From assembly GCA_022592435.1 (NCBI GenBank), contig JABYQS010000197.1:1-60160 (forward strand): a stretch of DNA of 60,160 bases. The letters run 5' to 3'. The DNA is from Cerioporus squamosus (Eukaryota; Basidiomycota; Agaricomycetes; Polyporales; Polyporaceae). Numbering within the stretch: the first letter of the stretch is position 1; each line of letters opens with the position of its first letter. A program made the position numbers and the translations under genes. Shown piece by piece: positions 11,735 through 23,534 of this stretch. The notes beneath the pieces are model-generated. The model saw only the letters and a program-made list of their open reading frames with translations, was not told the origin of the DNA and searched no databases.

Positions 11735-13798
11735 CTAGCGTTCCATGCTGGGAATCAAAGCCTCTGCCCATGACCCCCGAGATCTGATGGTACACCGAGA
11801 GTCCTCCGGCCGTCTATGTGCATTCGCTCGGTCATCCCGCTGGACTCCTCAAGAACAAGCGATGAACACCACTCACGAAACCACGCAGTCTGCCATTCTG
11901 GGCTCAATGTGGATTTCTCTCCCGTTCTCGTCGACAGGCGGGGTGATATCAAACACGTGCAGTAGCGCAGCGACGTTGATGAACAGCGCAGCGTCGCCGA
12001 AGTACCGTCCAGGGCAGATGCTACGCCAAGATTGAGTTCACGTTGGGCACAAGGGATACCGCAGGAAGATGACGAACCGTCTGCCAAAGCCGAACACGAA
12101 CTCGTATGGGTCCTGAACATTCGGATCAAGCTTCCCGTCGTGTTTGAAACGTTCCGGTCTGAAGACATCTGGGTCCTCGTACGTCTTGGGATCGTGCATG
12201 CATGCCCTTTGCGTCCGTTAGCTTGAACTCAGCTTAGTAGAGAGTGAGGTAGTAGTTCTCACCAGATGTTCGCCATCACGATGCTACCAGCTGGGATGAA
12301 GTACCCGCCAAACTCGTCATCCTCGGTGGTACAATGCGCCAACCCGAGAGGAGTGACGTTCATCCAGCGCAGTGACTCCTTGATTATTGCGTTCAGGTAC
12401 GTCAGCGAGTCACGGTCGCCGAAGTCAGGAAGGCGGTCGTGGCCGACGACGGCATCGAGCTCGTCGTGCGCCTTCTTCTGAACGTCCGGGTACAAAGACA
12501 TCGCGAGGCAAAATGTCTTGAGGGCCGATGCGGTCTGGACGCAGCGATTAGCTTGACTTCCTGTGGACTACCCTTGTAACCGCAGTGCCTACTGTGTCAG
12601 ATCCAGCTGTAAAGCCCGGGCCATCTGAGCACTCAGAACGGATTCTGTTTTCACTATGTACTCACCTTCCAAGACCGAACTCATGACGTCGTTGGCGACT
12701 TCCTCCAGGTCACTAACTGACTCCTTAGAACGGTCATCGGCGCCAGCAACGACCTCTGCGAGGATGCACTCAGGCTTCCTGTTGTGATTCTGCGATCTCC
12801 TATCAGCCTTGGCCGGTGGACGCAAGCAACGTAGCCAAGGCACTCACGACGGCGTCCTTGTAGCGCTTGAAGGGCATGTTCCTAAACAGCTTGTTGTCCT
12901 CACGCCACTTCGTAAAGAGTCTGTGAAAACCGCAGCCCGGAAAGAAGGAAGGCATATAACGCAGGATTGGGAGATAGTCCACCAAGAAACCGCCTGCGAG
13001 AACGAGCTCGCGAGTCCCTGCCAATCCCGCGTCGATGAAGGCGAGCATCTCATCGTTCTCGCCCTTCACGTCGATGCCGTAAGCAATTTTGAGGACGGCA
13101 GAGGTGAACGTGCTGTGCGAGTATGCTCAATGACAGCCTCGACGTACGGGCCAGAAGTTTGGCACTTACTACTGTATATGTTCATCAAGCCCCTCTGGAT
13201 CGCTAGCCACCTTCGCAAGGAACGTGTGCACCGCAGCAAGCTGGATTGGTCGGTACTTCTCAATGGCGCCTGGGTGGAAATGCTGCCAGAAAATGCGCCG
13301 CTGGCGTCTCCACGCCGCACCATATGGAAGAAATCCAAGAGCCCATTCGTGTCCAGTGCTGCGATTGGATGAGGCCTAGAAAGAGCGACAGTATATCTCA
13401 GTGCTCACAGCGAAATACTTGGAGTCTGCTTGCGGTCGGACGTATTTGCGGAACGCCTGTCTAAGAATTCGAGTACGGTGTCGGGACTACCAAGCACCAC
13501 GATAGGTTGGCGGAAAGCCTCGAAGTATAGGATAGGCCCTTAGAGTGAACGGTGAGAGTAGGTCTCAGAGATGCGCAATAGACGCACCGTATCTGGATCG
13601 TAGCTTGTTGAATATTTTCCACGGCCTTCCTTTTCGTAAGTCAGTCACATTGCCAAAGAAGGGTAGGCCCTTTGGACCGGGTGGTAGAGGCCGTCCACGA
13701 GTCCGGGACTTCCATCGCACAAGAGAGCGTAAGTAAATCAGAATTATGACCAAGAGGACGGCCAAAGCAAGACGAGACGGCCATATGGACAGACCCAT
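11735..13798 (-). CDS. Cytochrome P450, tandem copy 1 (apparently intact)
   Basis: Microsomal P450 monooxygenase. N-terminal anchor ([14 protein letters not shown]) and proline-rich hinge ([15 protein letters not shown]) in exon 13798-13588. Then come the C-helix WRRQRR, an I-helix AGSDTT carried mostly by a 14-nt micro-exon (12593-12606), ExxR (KESLR), PERF (FRPERF) and the heme-binding loop FGFGRR-ICPGR, which is split by an intron just before the Ile-Cys. The last exon, 11813-11735, reads in frame and ends [14 protein letters not shown], a normal P450 tail. Length and motifs look complete. The gene is one half of a tandem pair with 14566-16589. Such P450s often act in xenobiotic or secondary metabolism; the substrate cannot be inferred here. 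Intermediate exon edges are approximate. Confidence 0.88.
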
Positions 13799-14565
13799 GA
13801 TGGTTTCGGAGATGCACCGGTGAGAGGATAATCTCTGAATTGCGTACGGGAGCCTTTAAGAGATCTCTCAGCCGCTCGGACTGAGTCACGCGTCCTCAGC
13901 ATGCATGGGCATGGTTTGATTGAGTCGGGTGCTGTTGCTTCTGATACGTCGGAAACCGATAGAATGGCCTGCCAACGAATGGAGTCAGTGCGGAGGCGAC
14001 AAACTTTGTCCCGCCAGACTTACCCGCGCTGTGTCTCCTAGTGTCGACTCCGACTCGCCGCGGTATAGACACAAAGTAAGAACGATTCTCCTTCCAGCAA
14101 GTCTGGACTTCGAGTCTGGCTGAATTGTTCGGACCGGCATAAGACACCGCCCCGAACACAATGTGTAGCCAGTCGGGTTCTGCGTTTCCGTAGATGCTTC
14201 GACTGGCTTCAGCATTCCTAATGAGAGCGGATAGTATCTCGCGATCTCGGCACGGCATGCTGATACTGCGCTGCTTCATCTCGGGCGACCAGCCTTTGGG
14301 AGGCGCGGAACCACTACCCAGTAACATATCAAACACGATTTCCGGACAGGACGCAAGATATTGTAAGGATATTGTACGGTACACGCTATGAATAAGTAGG
14401 TCGGACGAGTAAGTGGGAAGAAGCCCTTCGAGGAATTCAAGACTCACAGAACTAGCAGCCAGTGTTTCGAGGAGCGCAATCGAGATGTGTCATAACCGCA
14501 CGAACTCCTCTCGTACGTTTCAATGCGCCTGAGACTACACTAAGAGTCTTGTTCAAACACGCCGA
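13799..14565. other. Intergenic region between the tandem P450s
   Basis: This holds the upstream region of P450 copy 1 and the 3' region of copy 2. The part at about 13866-14015 resembles 16681-16825 upstream of copy 2, so the promoter was part of the duplicated unit. A 184-codon minus frame (13896-14447) crosses it but has no recognisable domain and overlaps the duplicated upstream sequence, so I do not call it a gene. Confidence 0.6.
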
Positions 14566-16589
14566 TTAGCTTCTCTGCCCAGGGTCCCCGAGTTTTGATG
14601 TTGCACATCGAGAATCTTCCGGACGTCTGCACACGTCCATTCACTCATCGAGCCCCAAAGAACTGATGAAAATACTCACGAGACCACGCAGTCTAACATT
14701 CTTGGCTCTATCTTGATTTCCTTCCTAGCACCGTCAACGGGAGGGGTGATATTGAAGACATGTAACATTGCGGAAACGTTGATGAAGAGCGCGGCGTCGC
14801 TAAAGTACCTGCCCGGACAGATTCTGTACATTCGAGGATAAGTTCATTGAGCTTCGGGTATGGCTCGAGGAATGGAGCATACCGTCTCCCAAAACCGAAG
14901 ACGAACTCGTATGGGTCGCGGACGTCTGGATTCAACTTGTCATCACGTATGAAACGTTCGGGTCGAAACACGTCAGGGTCTTCGTAGATATCAGGATCAT
15001 GCATGCACGCCCTAGAACTCGGCGAGGTTAGTTCAACGTCGCATGCGCCTAACGAAAGGAGGATCACCAGATGTTCCCCATTACGATGCTACCCGCTGGG
15101 ATGAAATATCCACCGAACTCGTCGTCCTCGGTAGTGCTATGCGCCAAGCCGAGAGGTGTCACGTTCATCCAGCGAAGGGACTCTTTGATGATGGCATCCA
15201 CGTAGATCAGCGACTTCCTGTCATCAAAGTCCGGGAGGCGGTCGTGGCCTACGACAGCATCCAGTTCAGCGTGTGCCTTCTGCTGAACGTCAGGATAGAG
15301 GGACATGGCAAGACAGAACGTCTTGAGGACCGAAGGAGTCTAGGTGAGTATTGTAAGTCCTGCTTGCGTCGAAAAGTAGTAGAGTCCGAAGTACCGTGTC
15401 CGATCCTGCTGTAGAAGTCGGCGGATGAGCACCAGATATAGTCTTCGCTCGGATTGTGCTCACCTATGTAGATCGTGCTCATGACGTCGTTTGCGATTGT
15501 CTCCAAGTCACTCGGTGACTCCTTGACATCACCATCGGCGCTAGAGATAATGTCTGTAAGGATGCACGCAGGCGTCTTGTTGCCATTCTGCAGACCCCTG
15601 ATCAGCTGCGTGGAAGGAGGCTCAGTACCGGAAGCACCTACGACAGCTTCTTCGTAGCGCCGGAACGGCATGTCCCTCAAGAGCTTGTTGTCCTTGCGCC
15701 ATCTTGCGAACAACTTGTGGAATCCGCAGCCAGGTAAGAAGGACGGCATATGGCGGAACACAGGAAAGAAGTCCACCAGGAAGCCGCCTATGATGAGTTC
15801 ACGGGACCCTTGCAAGCCGGTGTCGATATAAGTGAGCACCTCATCGTGCTCATCCTTCACGTCAATACCATACGCCATCTTGAGAACGGCAGTCGTGAAG
15901 GTGCTGGGTCCTCCTGCTCAACTGTGGTATGCATATTAATGCGTGAAGACTCGGCTCACTATTGAATATACCCATCAAGCTGATCCGGGTTGCCTGCGAC
16001 CTTCGCTAGAAACGTATGCATTGCCGCAAGCTGAAATGGCCGGTATCTGTCGATGGCGCCCGGATGGAAGTACTGCCAGAAGATACGCCTTTGGCGCCTC
16101 CAAGCTGGGCCGTACGGCATCAGACCGAAGGACCATTCGTGTCCAGTACTGCGTAGAGTTTAAATGAGGAGCAGCGAGGGTCAGGGTGCGGTACTCACAG
16201 TGAGATACTGGGCGCCTTCAAGCGGTCGGATGTGTTCGCGGAACGTCTATCCAAATACTCGAGTACTGCGTCGGAACTACCGAGAACCACAATAGGTTAC
16301 CGGAAAGCTTCGAAATACAGGATAGCTCCTAAGAATGCATAGATGAGCGTGGTGCGTTGCAGAAAGTGGACCGTAGTCTAGACGTACCATATTTCTCCCG
16401 TAGCTTGTTGAAGGTAAGCCACGGCCTTCCCTTGCGCAAGTCGAAAACGTTGCCGAAGAAAGGCAGTCCCCTTGGACCGGGCGGCAGGGGCCTCCCACGA
16501 GCTCGTGAGTTCCATCGAACAAGGGAGCGCGCGTAGAGGATGATCAGCGTTACGAACGGCACAAGAGCAAGAAAGGAGACTGGCATCAA
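14566..16589 (-). CDS. Cytochrome P450, tandem copy 2 (C-terminal frameshift)
   Basis: Paralogue of the gene at 11735-13798, same strand and exon plan. Visible: anchor (FLALVPFVTLIILYA), hinge RPLPPGPRGLPFFGN, WRRQRR, I-helix AGSDTT through a 14-nt micro-exon at 15395-15408, KESLR, FRPERF, and heme loop FGFGRR-ICPGRYF split by an intron as in copy 1. In the last exon (14626-14566) copy 2 has five bases where copy 1 has three, just after the codons for RPEDSRC. Reading therefore leaves the conserved frame and stops early at 14566. The out-of-frame continuation to 14540 still spells a P450-like tail. All catalytic motifs precede the change, so the enzyme may still work, or this may be early decay. 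Start could be either of two adjacent Met codons. Confidence 0.82.
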
Positions 16590-18121
16590 TGCAGATAGGC
16601 TCCAGTCATGAGGGCACAGCAGCGCATGTCGCCTCCGAGCCTCACAGTATAGACTCTATATACACTGAGCCCTGAGCTGCGTCCGCTCGAGCGGAGTCAC
16701 AGGCCCCGAACATGGGCATAGTTCGAATTGTATCCGAGAGCTTTGACGCTTCTGACGTGCTGGTGACCAGGAGGCTTATCCTGCCGGGATATGGAGTCAA
16801 TGCGGAGACAACAACCATTGGGTAAAACTTACCCAGACTATGTTCAGAAGTGCTGGTCACTCGGCATGCTCAGACTTGGACTAGTCCCGTGCGCCGGTGT
16901 GAAAGTCACCTTCGAAGCACGGTGGATAGCGCCCGGCCCTCTCACGTTGTGCGTTTGCGACAGCCTGCAAAGGCATGCGTGTGGCTTCGATGCTCGCATC
17001 GTCTATGCCTTGCGATACGGTAAGCCTTGGGGATCGTCGAGGTCGTCAGCGTCATCAGAGGAGAGAGGACTTGTGAACGTACAGATCAGTTTTCACCGTC
17101 ATCGCGCTGACGTCCTCGAGACTTTCCTCCTAGAGAGGTCAGAGCACTTCGACGGGCATGGCGAGGTATACCCGAATGACACTCGACTAGCATGAGACTG
17201 CTGTGCAGACGATGCTCGTGCGAGGACAAGTGGATCACATACATTCGCACCAGGCACGAACCTGCGATCCTCACACGGTGCAGCTGACACCGCGGTGCTC
17301 ACAGGAAAAATGCTGCAGCGGAAGCGGCGCTCGGGCGCAATATCCGCACGATAGGAGGAAGAGTGGTGATGGTGGCACAGAATGTGCATCCACCGAAGTC
17401 GAGCCCTCTCGCCGGCATTCTCTGCGTACGAGCAGTTGGGAAGATCGTCAACTAAGGACATACGCGTGACCTTCACGCACTGGGGTCGAAAAAGCTGTAG
17501 TCAGGCAGAAACTGCTGTAATTGGCCGTCAGCATACACAGCAATGAGACCACAGGGAGCCCATACCGCTCAATCGCCTTCCCTGGGAAGTCCATGTTAAG
17601 CAGGCAGGAACCCACGAGTCACGAGGAAAGTGAGTCGTATTGCTGTCGACGAAACCATCAGCGATGGGTCCAACATCCACGCGTGAACGTTGACTTACCA
17701 CAGCCAATTCGCAAACGCGCAAAGATCTGAACACATCGCGGTCAGTCTTCGAGAACCAGAACCACTCACCGACGCCTCGGCCCTGAACCCATCGTGCGCA
17801 TCGTAGAGACGGAGATCTATGAGAGCGCCAGTGTATACGACGAGGTGTATGATGCATACGTGTGCAGTTGCAGTGCTAGTACTAGTACGGTTCCGATCCA
17901 TGTGAAGTGAAGTGAAGTGAAGCCAGACGACGAACGAGGTACGAAAGAAAGAGATTATGAAACGCTGTAACATTATACATGAGCAGTACGTGGCGCGGGC
18001 CCGAGCTGACGAGCTCGAGTGCGAAGGAGAAACGGAGGGCGAGGGGAGGGGGAAGGAGAGCACATATGTAAGTAAGTGGGGAGATAGATATCCATCGTCC
18101 GTCCATAGCAGGGGGCATGGG
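16590..18121. other. Intergenic region with a GAAGT microsatellite
   Basis: The proximal part (16681-16825) is the duplicated upstream region of P450 copy 2. The remainder has no frame with recognisable protein features. A short pentanucleotide array, GTGAAGTGAAGTGAAGTGAAG, centred at 17903-17921, is the only ordered element I see. The 3' region of the vezatin-like gene ends here. Confidence 0.55.
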
Positions 18122-20974
18122 TCATGACATACTCGAGTCCCCGTCCAAACCATGCGTAGTCCGCAGATCAAGGGTATCAGTAGAGGGACGGTCCCGTGCG
18201 AGCGCAACCGCCAGCTCCAAGTTGAGGGACGAGCGCACCGAGACGGAGACGTCGGCGTCTGCGAGGGCTTTTGACGGAGGCGAGGGCGAGTCGTCGAGGT
18301 ACGCCAAATCCGACCCGTCCTCTTCCTCGACGCTACCGCCAGTAGGCGAGCCCTCCTCGACGTCAATCAAGATAGACGTCTCCCGCACCGGTTCACGCGC
18401 ATGCACAGACACGGGCAGGGGACGCGGCGTCAATTCCGCTTCCTCCTTCTGGTGCGGGTGGTGCGGATGGTGCGGTTGCACCTGCTGGGTCATCCTCCGC
18501 CTCTTCTCGCCCACCTTCCAGATCACATCCTTCAGCTCCTGCACGACCTCCCCTCCCGGCCCCCACTTCTCCCTCTGCGGCTTCTCCGCAGCCGGCAACT
18601 CCCCATCCATCTCCGCCAGCGACGAGCTCGACGTCGGCAGCCCGCTCACCCTGCGTGCTTTCATGATCCTGATGCGGTCCTCCCGCGACATCTTGCTCCT
18701 TGGCCGCGTGAACAGCGCCCCGCTCCCCGTCTCCGCCTCAAACACTTGCTCAGCACCCTGCGGGGGCAGATGCTGCGACGACGCGCTCAGCAGCAGATGC
18801 GCCGTGGCGTCGTCCACATGCTCCTGCTCCTGTCCAAACGAAAGCGTCAACCCCAGTCCCGCGCTCGATGGGGGCACAGGCGACACCGGCCCCTTCTCGT
18901 TCTCCGACGCCTCGCTGCCCGAGTCGTGTCTGAGCCCGGGCGTGTGCGGCGACGCATCCGCGTCCTCGTCGTCTACCTCTTGGATGGGCCGGGGCGCGAT
19001 GATGTCGAGCAGGCGCTCGCGGCCGCGCTCGCACTCGCGCAAGGCGAACCCGAGCTCCTTCCGGAGGCGGTCGTACGCTTGGAACGCGGGGTGGTCCTGC
19101 ACTTGAGCCGGGGAGCCATCGAGCTGAGTCTCACACTGACTGTTGGGATTCCGGAGAGCATAAATGCACTCCTCCATGTGGTCCCGCGCGTCGTTGAGCG
19201 CGGTGGAGATGGCATCGATGTGTCCTGCGAGGCGGGACATGTTGCTCGGCATGGGCGCGAACGAGATCATCTCTGCCATCGAGCGCATAGGTGCGAAGCT
19301 ACGGCGAAGTGGGGAGCTGCTCCGCTCCTTGCCGCTCTCTTTACCCTGCGGCAGAGCAGAGTTGCCGCGGGGAGGAGTGGGGTTCTCGTCCTTGATGCGA
19401 CGCTTCTCCGCATCGTCGAGAGCCTCCATGAGCCTCGTAGACGCGTCCGCGAACGTGCTAGAGAGCAGCGCCATGACCGACCGCACGTTCTCCCAGTACG
19501 TGTCGTCCTCGTCCTCACTGAAGCGCAGCGCCAGCAGATGCGAACACGAGTATCGCTTCGACGCGAGCGCGCCCTGCAGCGCAAGGTGCAAGCCAGACAG
19601 AGACAACGGATGCCGAGTCGTGTGAACAGACGTCAGACGAGATGACGAGGCAATCGTCGGGGTCAGGAGCGAGGGAGGCGGGGTGGACTGCGTCGGCGGC
19701 GGCGCTCCGAAGCCTCCACGCATAGGCGAGCGGGGAGGTGTGGCCGAGTAGCTCGGCGGCGGCGGGATCCCGAAACTCTCAAGACCCTGCGACTTCCGCT
19801 TGCGCTGCAGGTCGAGCGCAGCAGCACCAAAGTATCCTTTGGACCCGAGCTCCTCCGCCACCTGGTCCTCTTCCTCCAGGGCGCCGAGCTGCTCGGGAGC
19901 GACTGGACTTGGGGGCTGGGGGCTGACTGGGGCACTGACACTCGTCCCTGGGCTCATGGGTTGGAAGAGGGATATCACGTTGGAGTGGCGGTTCTGCTTC
20001 TTCCGATTGAGCATATGTGCCGTGGGGCTGCCTGCGAGCGCAAGGGCGGCGTACGAGCCGTTCCACGTCGCACGCTTGTCGGCGTTGCTGCTGCTCGGAA
20101 GCGAGGTCGTCCGCTGCCGCCATGTACCCGAGGGGTGCGAGAACGGGCGGAGGGTCCCAGAAGGTGAGACGGGGGAGCGCGAGTTATCCAGAGAGAGCAC
20201 TGGACGGGAGGGCGAGGGGGGCGCATACATCTCCGCGAGCTGCGAGAGCGACGCAGGGTCCGTGAGAGCAGCCAGGAGTTGCCGGACGTTATCGCATTGA
20301 GTCTGTGTCGTGAAAAGCGACGACTGCAGTGCGACGCGCAGGGCTGATGAAGGTGCCTGCGTGCTAGTCGGTCCGTAAAAGATGCTAGGAAACGCAATCA
20401 GCCCAAGTGGCGACTGAGGACGCTTCATGAAGTACCTTCGCTCCTCGTTCTCGATGAGCATGATCGCCTCGTTGATGGCTGAGTCCCACACGTTGCCGGC
20501 GGAGATCAACTCGTTCAGGGCTTCTAGTGTCTACGGAGAGTCAGCGTCATCGTAGATCTAAACACTCTATGTACTCACTTGTGTCGTGGAGGTTGCCTTT
20601 TCGGCGTCGGGCTGTACAACGTACCTAACATAGATAGCAGCAAACAACGGTATCATGGCGAGAAAGAAGTAACCAATCGAGAGCAGCACAACAGCAAGTG
20701 AGACGAGTGCGACAGGAAGTTGAGAGCCGAATGGGTTAGAGACAGGGTCGGGGAAGCGAGCATCGGAATTCGAGCCAGCAAACGACGGCTCTCCTTCGGT
20801 GCTACCGTCGTCCAATTTCCCAGGTATATCTGGCGTGAATGTCCGACGGACCGCACTTGTCGGTGCGGCTAGAGAGGAAGACAGTAATGAGGACGAGATG
20901 ACGTCGTACTTGAATCGTTCCGCGAAGCTGTTTTCTTGGGATGAACATGACGAAGACTGCAGTAGTTCGTTCAC
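18122..20974 (-). CDS. Vezatin/Inp2-like protein (myosin-binding, peroxisome inheritance)
   Basis: Large protein of about 930 residues matching the basidiomycete 'myosin-binding motif of peroxisomes' (vezatin/Inp2) group. The first identified exon, down to 20579, has a Ser-rich head, then a hydrophobic hairpin (LPVALVSLAVVLLSIGYFFL and LFAAIYVRYVV). Intron 20531-20578 is phase-consistent and leads to the vezatin-type helical region (TLEALNELISAGNVWDSAI). A long low-complexity region follows, with proline-rich PPPPSYSATPP and a second helical block (DDTYWENVRSVMALLSSTF), then an acidic tail. In yeast, Inp2 is the peroxisomal receptor for a class V myosin; the same role here is inference. The 5' end is unresolved: the frame at 20974 opens with GTG and has an upstream stop (TAG), so an initiating exon probably lies beyond an acceptor near 20980-20990. 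Confidence 0.72.
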
Positions 20975-20989
20975 GATCTATAACCAAGG

Positions 20990-23054
20990 GACTGGTCAGT
21001 ATGGTCCTAGCATGAAGGTGCGAAGATTGGCGGATGGGGAAGTCAACTTAACGAGCGCGGTGTCGAATATGAATACGGAATGGGAGCACTACCGGGTCGA
21101 GAACGTCCGAGCAATGGCTGCAGCAGGGGCGGCATACACAATCTAGACGGGGCAATTGTAGCTACGCCCTAGCATGCAAAGTACCAGGCCAGTGGCTAGA
21201 GCGATGGTATTGTGTCGGCCTTTCGCCGGTTGAACTTCCACCCGTCGTCCGAGTGGAAGTCCGCCCGTCAAGTGGACTCCATTTCGCCTATTGACTATTT
21301 CCACTGCCACTCGCCTGAGCAACAGCTCTGCCAGCGCTCGGCGCACACGAATGGCGGATCATTCCTCGCACACGCACCAGCCGGTACATCCGTCGTCCCG
21401 TTTCGTAGGGACGGCCCGACACCACAGGGACACGTCCTCCCGTCTTTCAAGCCCTCTTCCGCTCCCAGCGCTCCACACGTTCAGCCACATGCGCAGGAAC
21501 GATAACAATATCTGCCGTTCCTCAAGAGTGGCTTGACAATATGTACGGAGCGCGCAGTCTCACTGCAGCCTCGCAGGGCAGATTCTGAGCCTTCGGACGC
21601 GCAACAAGCACGGGAGGGTATATGCATGCGGTCGGACACATCGGAGGGACGGAAGGGGTTGACTACACTCATGCGGCTTGAACATAAGCTGGCTATGGCG
21701 TTAGCCGGGTAGTCGCCCCTTCCATTCTTCGACGCGACCCTTGCAATGTGTTGAATATACTCCCCTGGAGAATGTACGTTCGAAGCCATTCCATAACGCG
21801 AGACCCAAATGGCTGCCTGTAGGGAAGTACGATGCACACCTCGGTCTCCTCGTCGCCCAAGAGGCACTGTTACTGCCAGTTTCGTGCGTTATCCGACGCG
21901 AAAGTAGGAGAGGTCGCGCAGAACTGTGGCCTTAGGAGTCCGGCAGGGGGGCGCACTTACACCTCCACCATTCCCGTGCATACTCGCGGCCCAAGACAGG
22001 CGCCTCTCCAAGACACTGCTATGAGACCCAGGACCCGGAGCATGGCGAAGCCACAGACGTGGTGGTAAGTACCGATCTCTGCCGAGCGGAATGGCGGGGA
22101 CAAGCTGACTATCGCGAAAGTGCGATATTGCAAGAGTCGCGGGCCACGGTCGCGCGACTGCTACGGAGCGCGACAGCGTGAGACCTAGACCTGCGTGCAA
22201 GATACCGCACACCATTCTAGGAGCAGTCATAATCCACGATATATGCTCGTGCACCCTGACGCGTAGTTCCAAGAGCAACTGCATATGGTCGGTGCGCACC
22301 GGTGTTCAGCGACGCGGGCGTTGACCGAGACTTGGTGGAGAAGCACATAGCCCATCCTTGCTGCTCATTTGAAGCAGCGGAACATAGCGATGAGCTCACC
22401 TGTATCGCCCAAAGCACAAAGGACGGTAGGCGGATATCTACCGGTGCGACGCCTCGTCGCTGTCTAGCGTGTCGTCCTCCAGTAGGAAGTCAGGAGAGCC
22501 GCCAGGCATTGGCTCCGCAGTTTCTCCCGTATCTGCACGCGTCGCACATCAGCCCCAGGCTTCTGCCGCCCTCCACAAAGTGTGTACGCACGTCGGAAGT
22601 ATTCTTCGAGTGGATGCTGGTCGAACAGAGGTTGTGCCATAGTGATCAATTTGAGTAGAGTGAAGCTTGCGGTAGTTTAGGGATCCAGGTCGTGAGAGTA
22701 TCGTAAGAGAAACAAGGAGCGGCTGCGGTGAGGCGGATGAAACAAGAAGCTGCAGAGCAGGAACACGGCTGAGCAGAGCTGGAGGAAGGCGGACAGAGCG
22801 ACCAGAGCGACAACGCCAACGGCCCAACCGACCTCGCTTCGCTCCCGTCGCCCCGCAGTCACGCCCACGTGGCTGTGACGCCCTGTCACCGCCCATGACA
22901 CCGCGGCGGACTCGGCCCGACGCGCGACTTGGCTCTCTCTCTCGCGTCTCCTCGCAGCAGGCTCAGCAAGGTCCCGCTATGTCTCCGATTCGTGCTCGGA
23001 CATCTCTGCGTTTGGCTAACGCTGGGGCGATACAACCCTTTCTCAGTCTACGCC
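20990..23054. other. Intergenic region between vezatin-like and GNAT genes
   Basis: Divergent-promoter interval. No gene can be supported strongly. A minus frame starting at 22649 (see separate entry) is the best candidate. The rest contains only short frames on both strands. Confidence 0.45.
22464..22649 (-). CDS. Doubtful first exon of a hypothetical gene
   Basis: A minus-strand frame whose internal Met begins a plausible helical peptide (MAQPLFDQHPLEEYFRRAYT, then VRRVQIREKLRSQ). It ends in an in-frame stop, but a neighbouring frame continues to a good donor (CAG|GTGAGC) near 22400. Further minus frames with codable sequence lie at 22299-21889. It could be an orphan multi-exon gene diverging from the GNAT gene, or chance. 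No family is recognised. Confidence 0.2.
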   Translation of the reverse strand: MITMAQPLFDQHPLEEYFRRAYTLCGGRQKPGADVRRVQIREKLRSQCLAALLTSYWRTTR

Positions 23055-23534
23055 ATGACCACAGAACTTGCCCTCCACCGGATTCACTCTCCTGAAGACA
23101 AGAACCTTCCCAACGTCCTTGCTCTCTCGAACACCATCTTCTCCGCGGATGGCTCAACCAAGCACGGCTCCTTGCCATACTGGCAGCACCATCTCTCGCA
23201 CCCCTCGTCTTTTGTTGTCTATCTCGCTCCCGCATCTTCCCTCGACAAGCCCATCGCCTTTCTCTTCCTCATCCCTCGCACCAACTCTCCGCCTCTGAAG
23301 AACGGAGCGAACGATTCTCTCCACATCTGGCTTGCCGGCGTGCTCCCGGAGTGCAGGAAGGGCGGATGTCTGACCCGCCTGGTGCAGGAACTCGATGCCG
23401 CCAATGTGCTGACAGTCTGCACCTACCCGACGCGCTTCCCCAATATGTGGCGGTGGTTGGTGGGCAGAGGTTGGGTCCAGGAACGCGAGTTCGACGATGG
23501 AAAGATCATGCTTAGCCGGAGTCGGGTCGCATGA
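23055..23534 (+). CDS. GNAT-family N-acetyltransferase, single exon
   Basis: A 159-residue protein starting MTTELALHRI. The acetyl-CoA-binding motif A region is visible as SLHIWLAGVLPECRKGGCL: a beta strand followed by the R-K-G-G-C loop in place of the usual Q/R-x-x-G-x-G/A, then a helix (TRLVQELDAANV). The C-terminal half has a strand-helix-strand with RFPNMWRWLVGRGWVQ, typical of small fungal GNAT proteins where a residue-position-like motif precedes the last strand. No intron is needed. An upstream extension in the same frame exists (from 22929), but the Met at 23055 fits the family start best. Substrate (small molecule or protein amine) unknown. Acts presumably in the cytosol, as no signal is visible. 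Confidence 0.75.
   Translation: MTTELALHRIHSPEDKNLPNVLALSNTIFSADGSTKHGSLPYWQHHLSHPSSFVVYLAPASSLDKPIAFLFLIPRTNSPPLKNGANDSLHIWLAGVLPECRKGGCLTRLVQELDAANVLTVCTYPTRFPNMWRWLVGRGWVQEREFDDGKIMLSRSRVA

Noticed and set aside
13896..14447. 184-codon minus frame between the P450s
   Set aside because: Lies in duplicated upstream sequence; the corresponding region of copy 2 has no matching long frame and no domain is visible.
11735..16589. Secondary-metabolite gene cluster around the P450 pair
   Set aside because: No backbone synthase (PKS, NRPS or terpene synthase), transporter or pathway regulator is visible nearby.
18401..19645. 414-codon plus-strand frame antisense to the vezatin-like gene
   Set aside because: Arg/Leu-rich shadow of a Ser/Pro-rich coding strand; the minus strand has the recognised protein.
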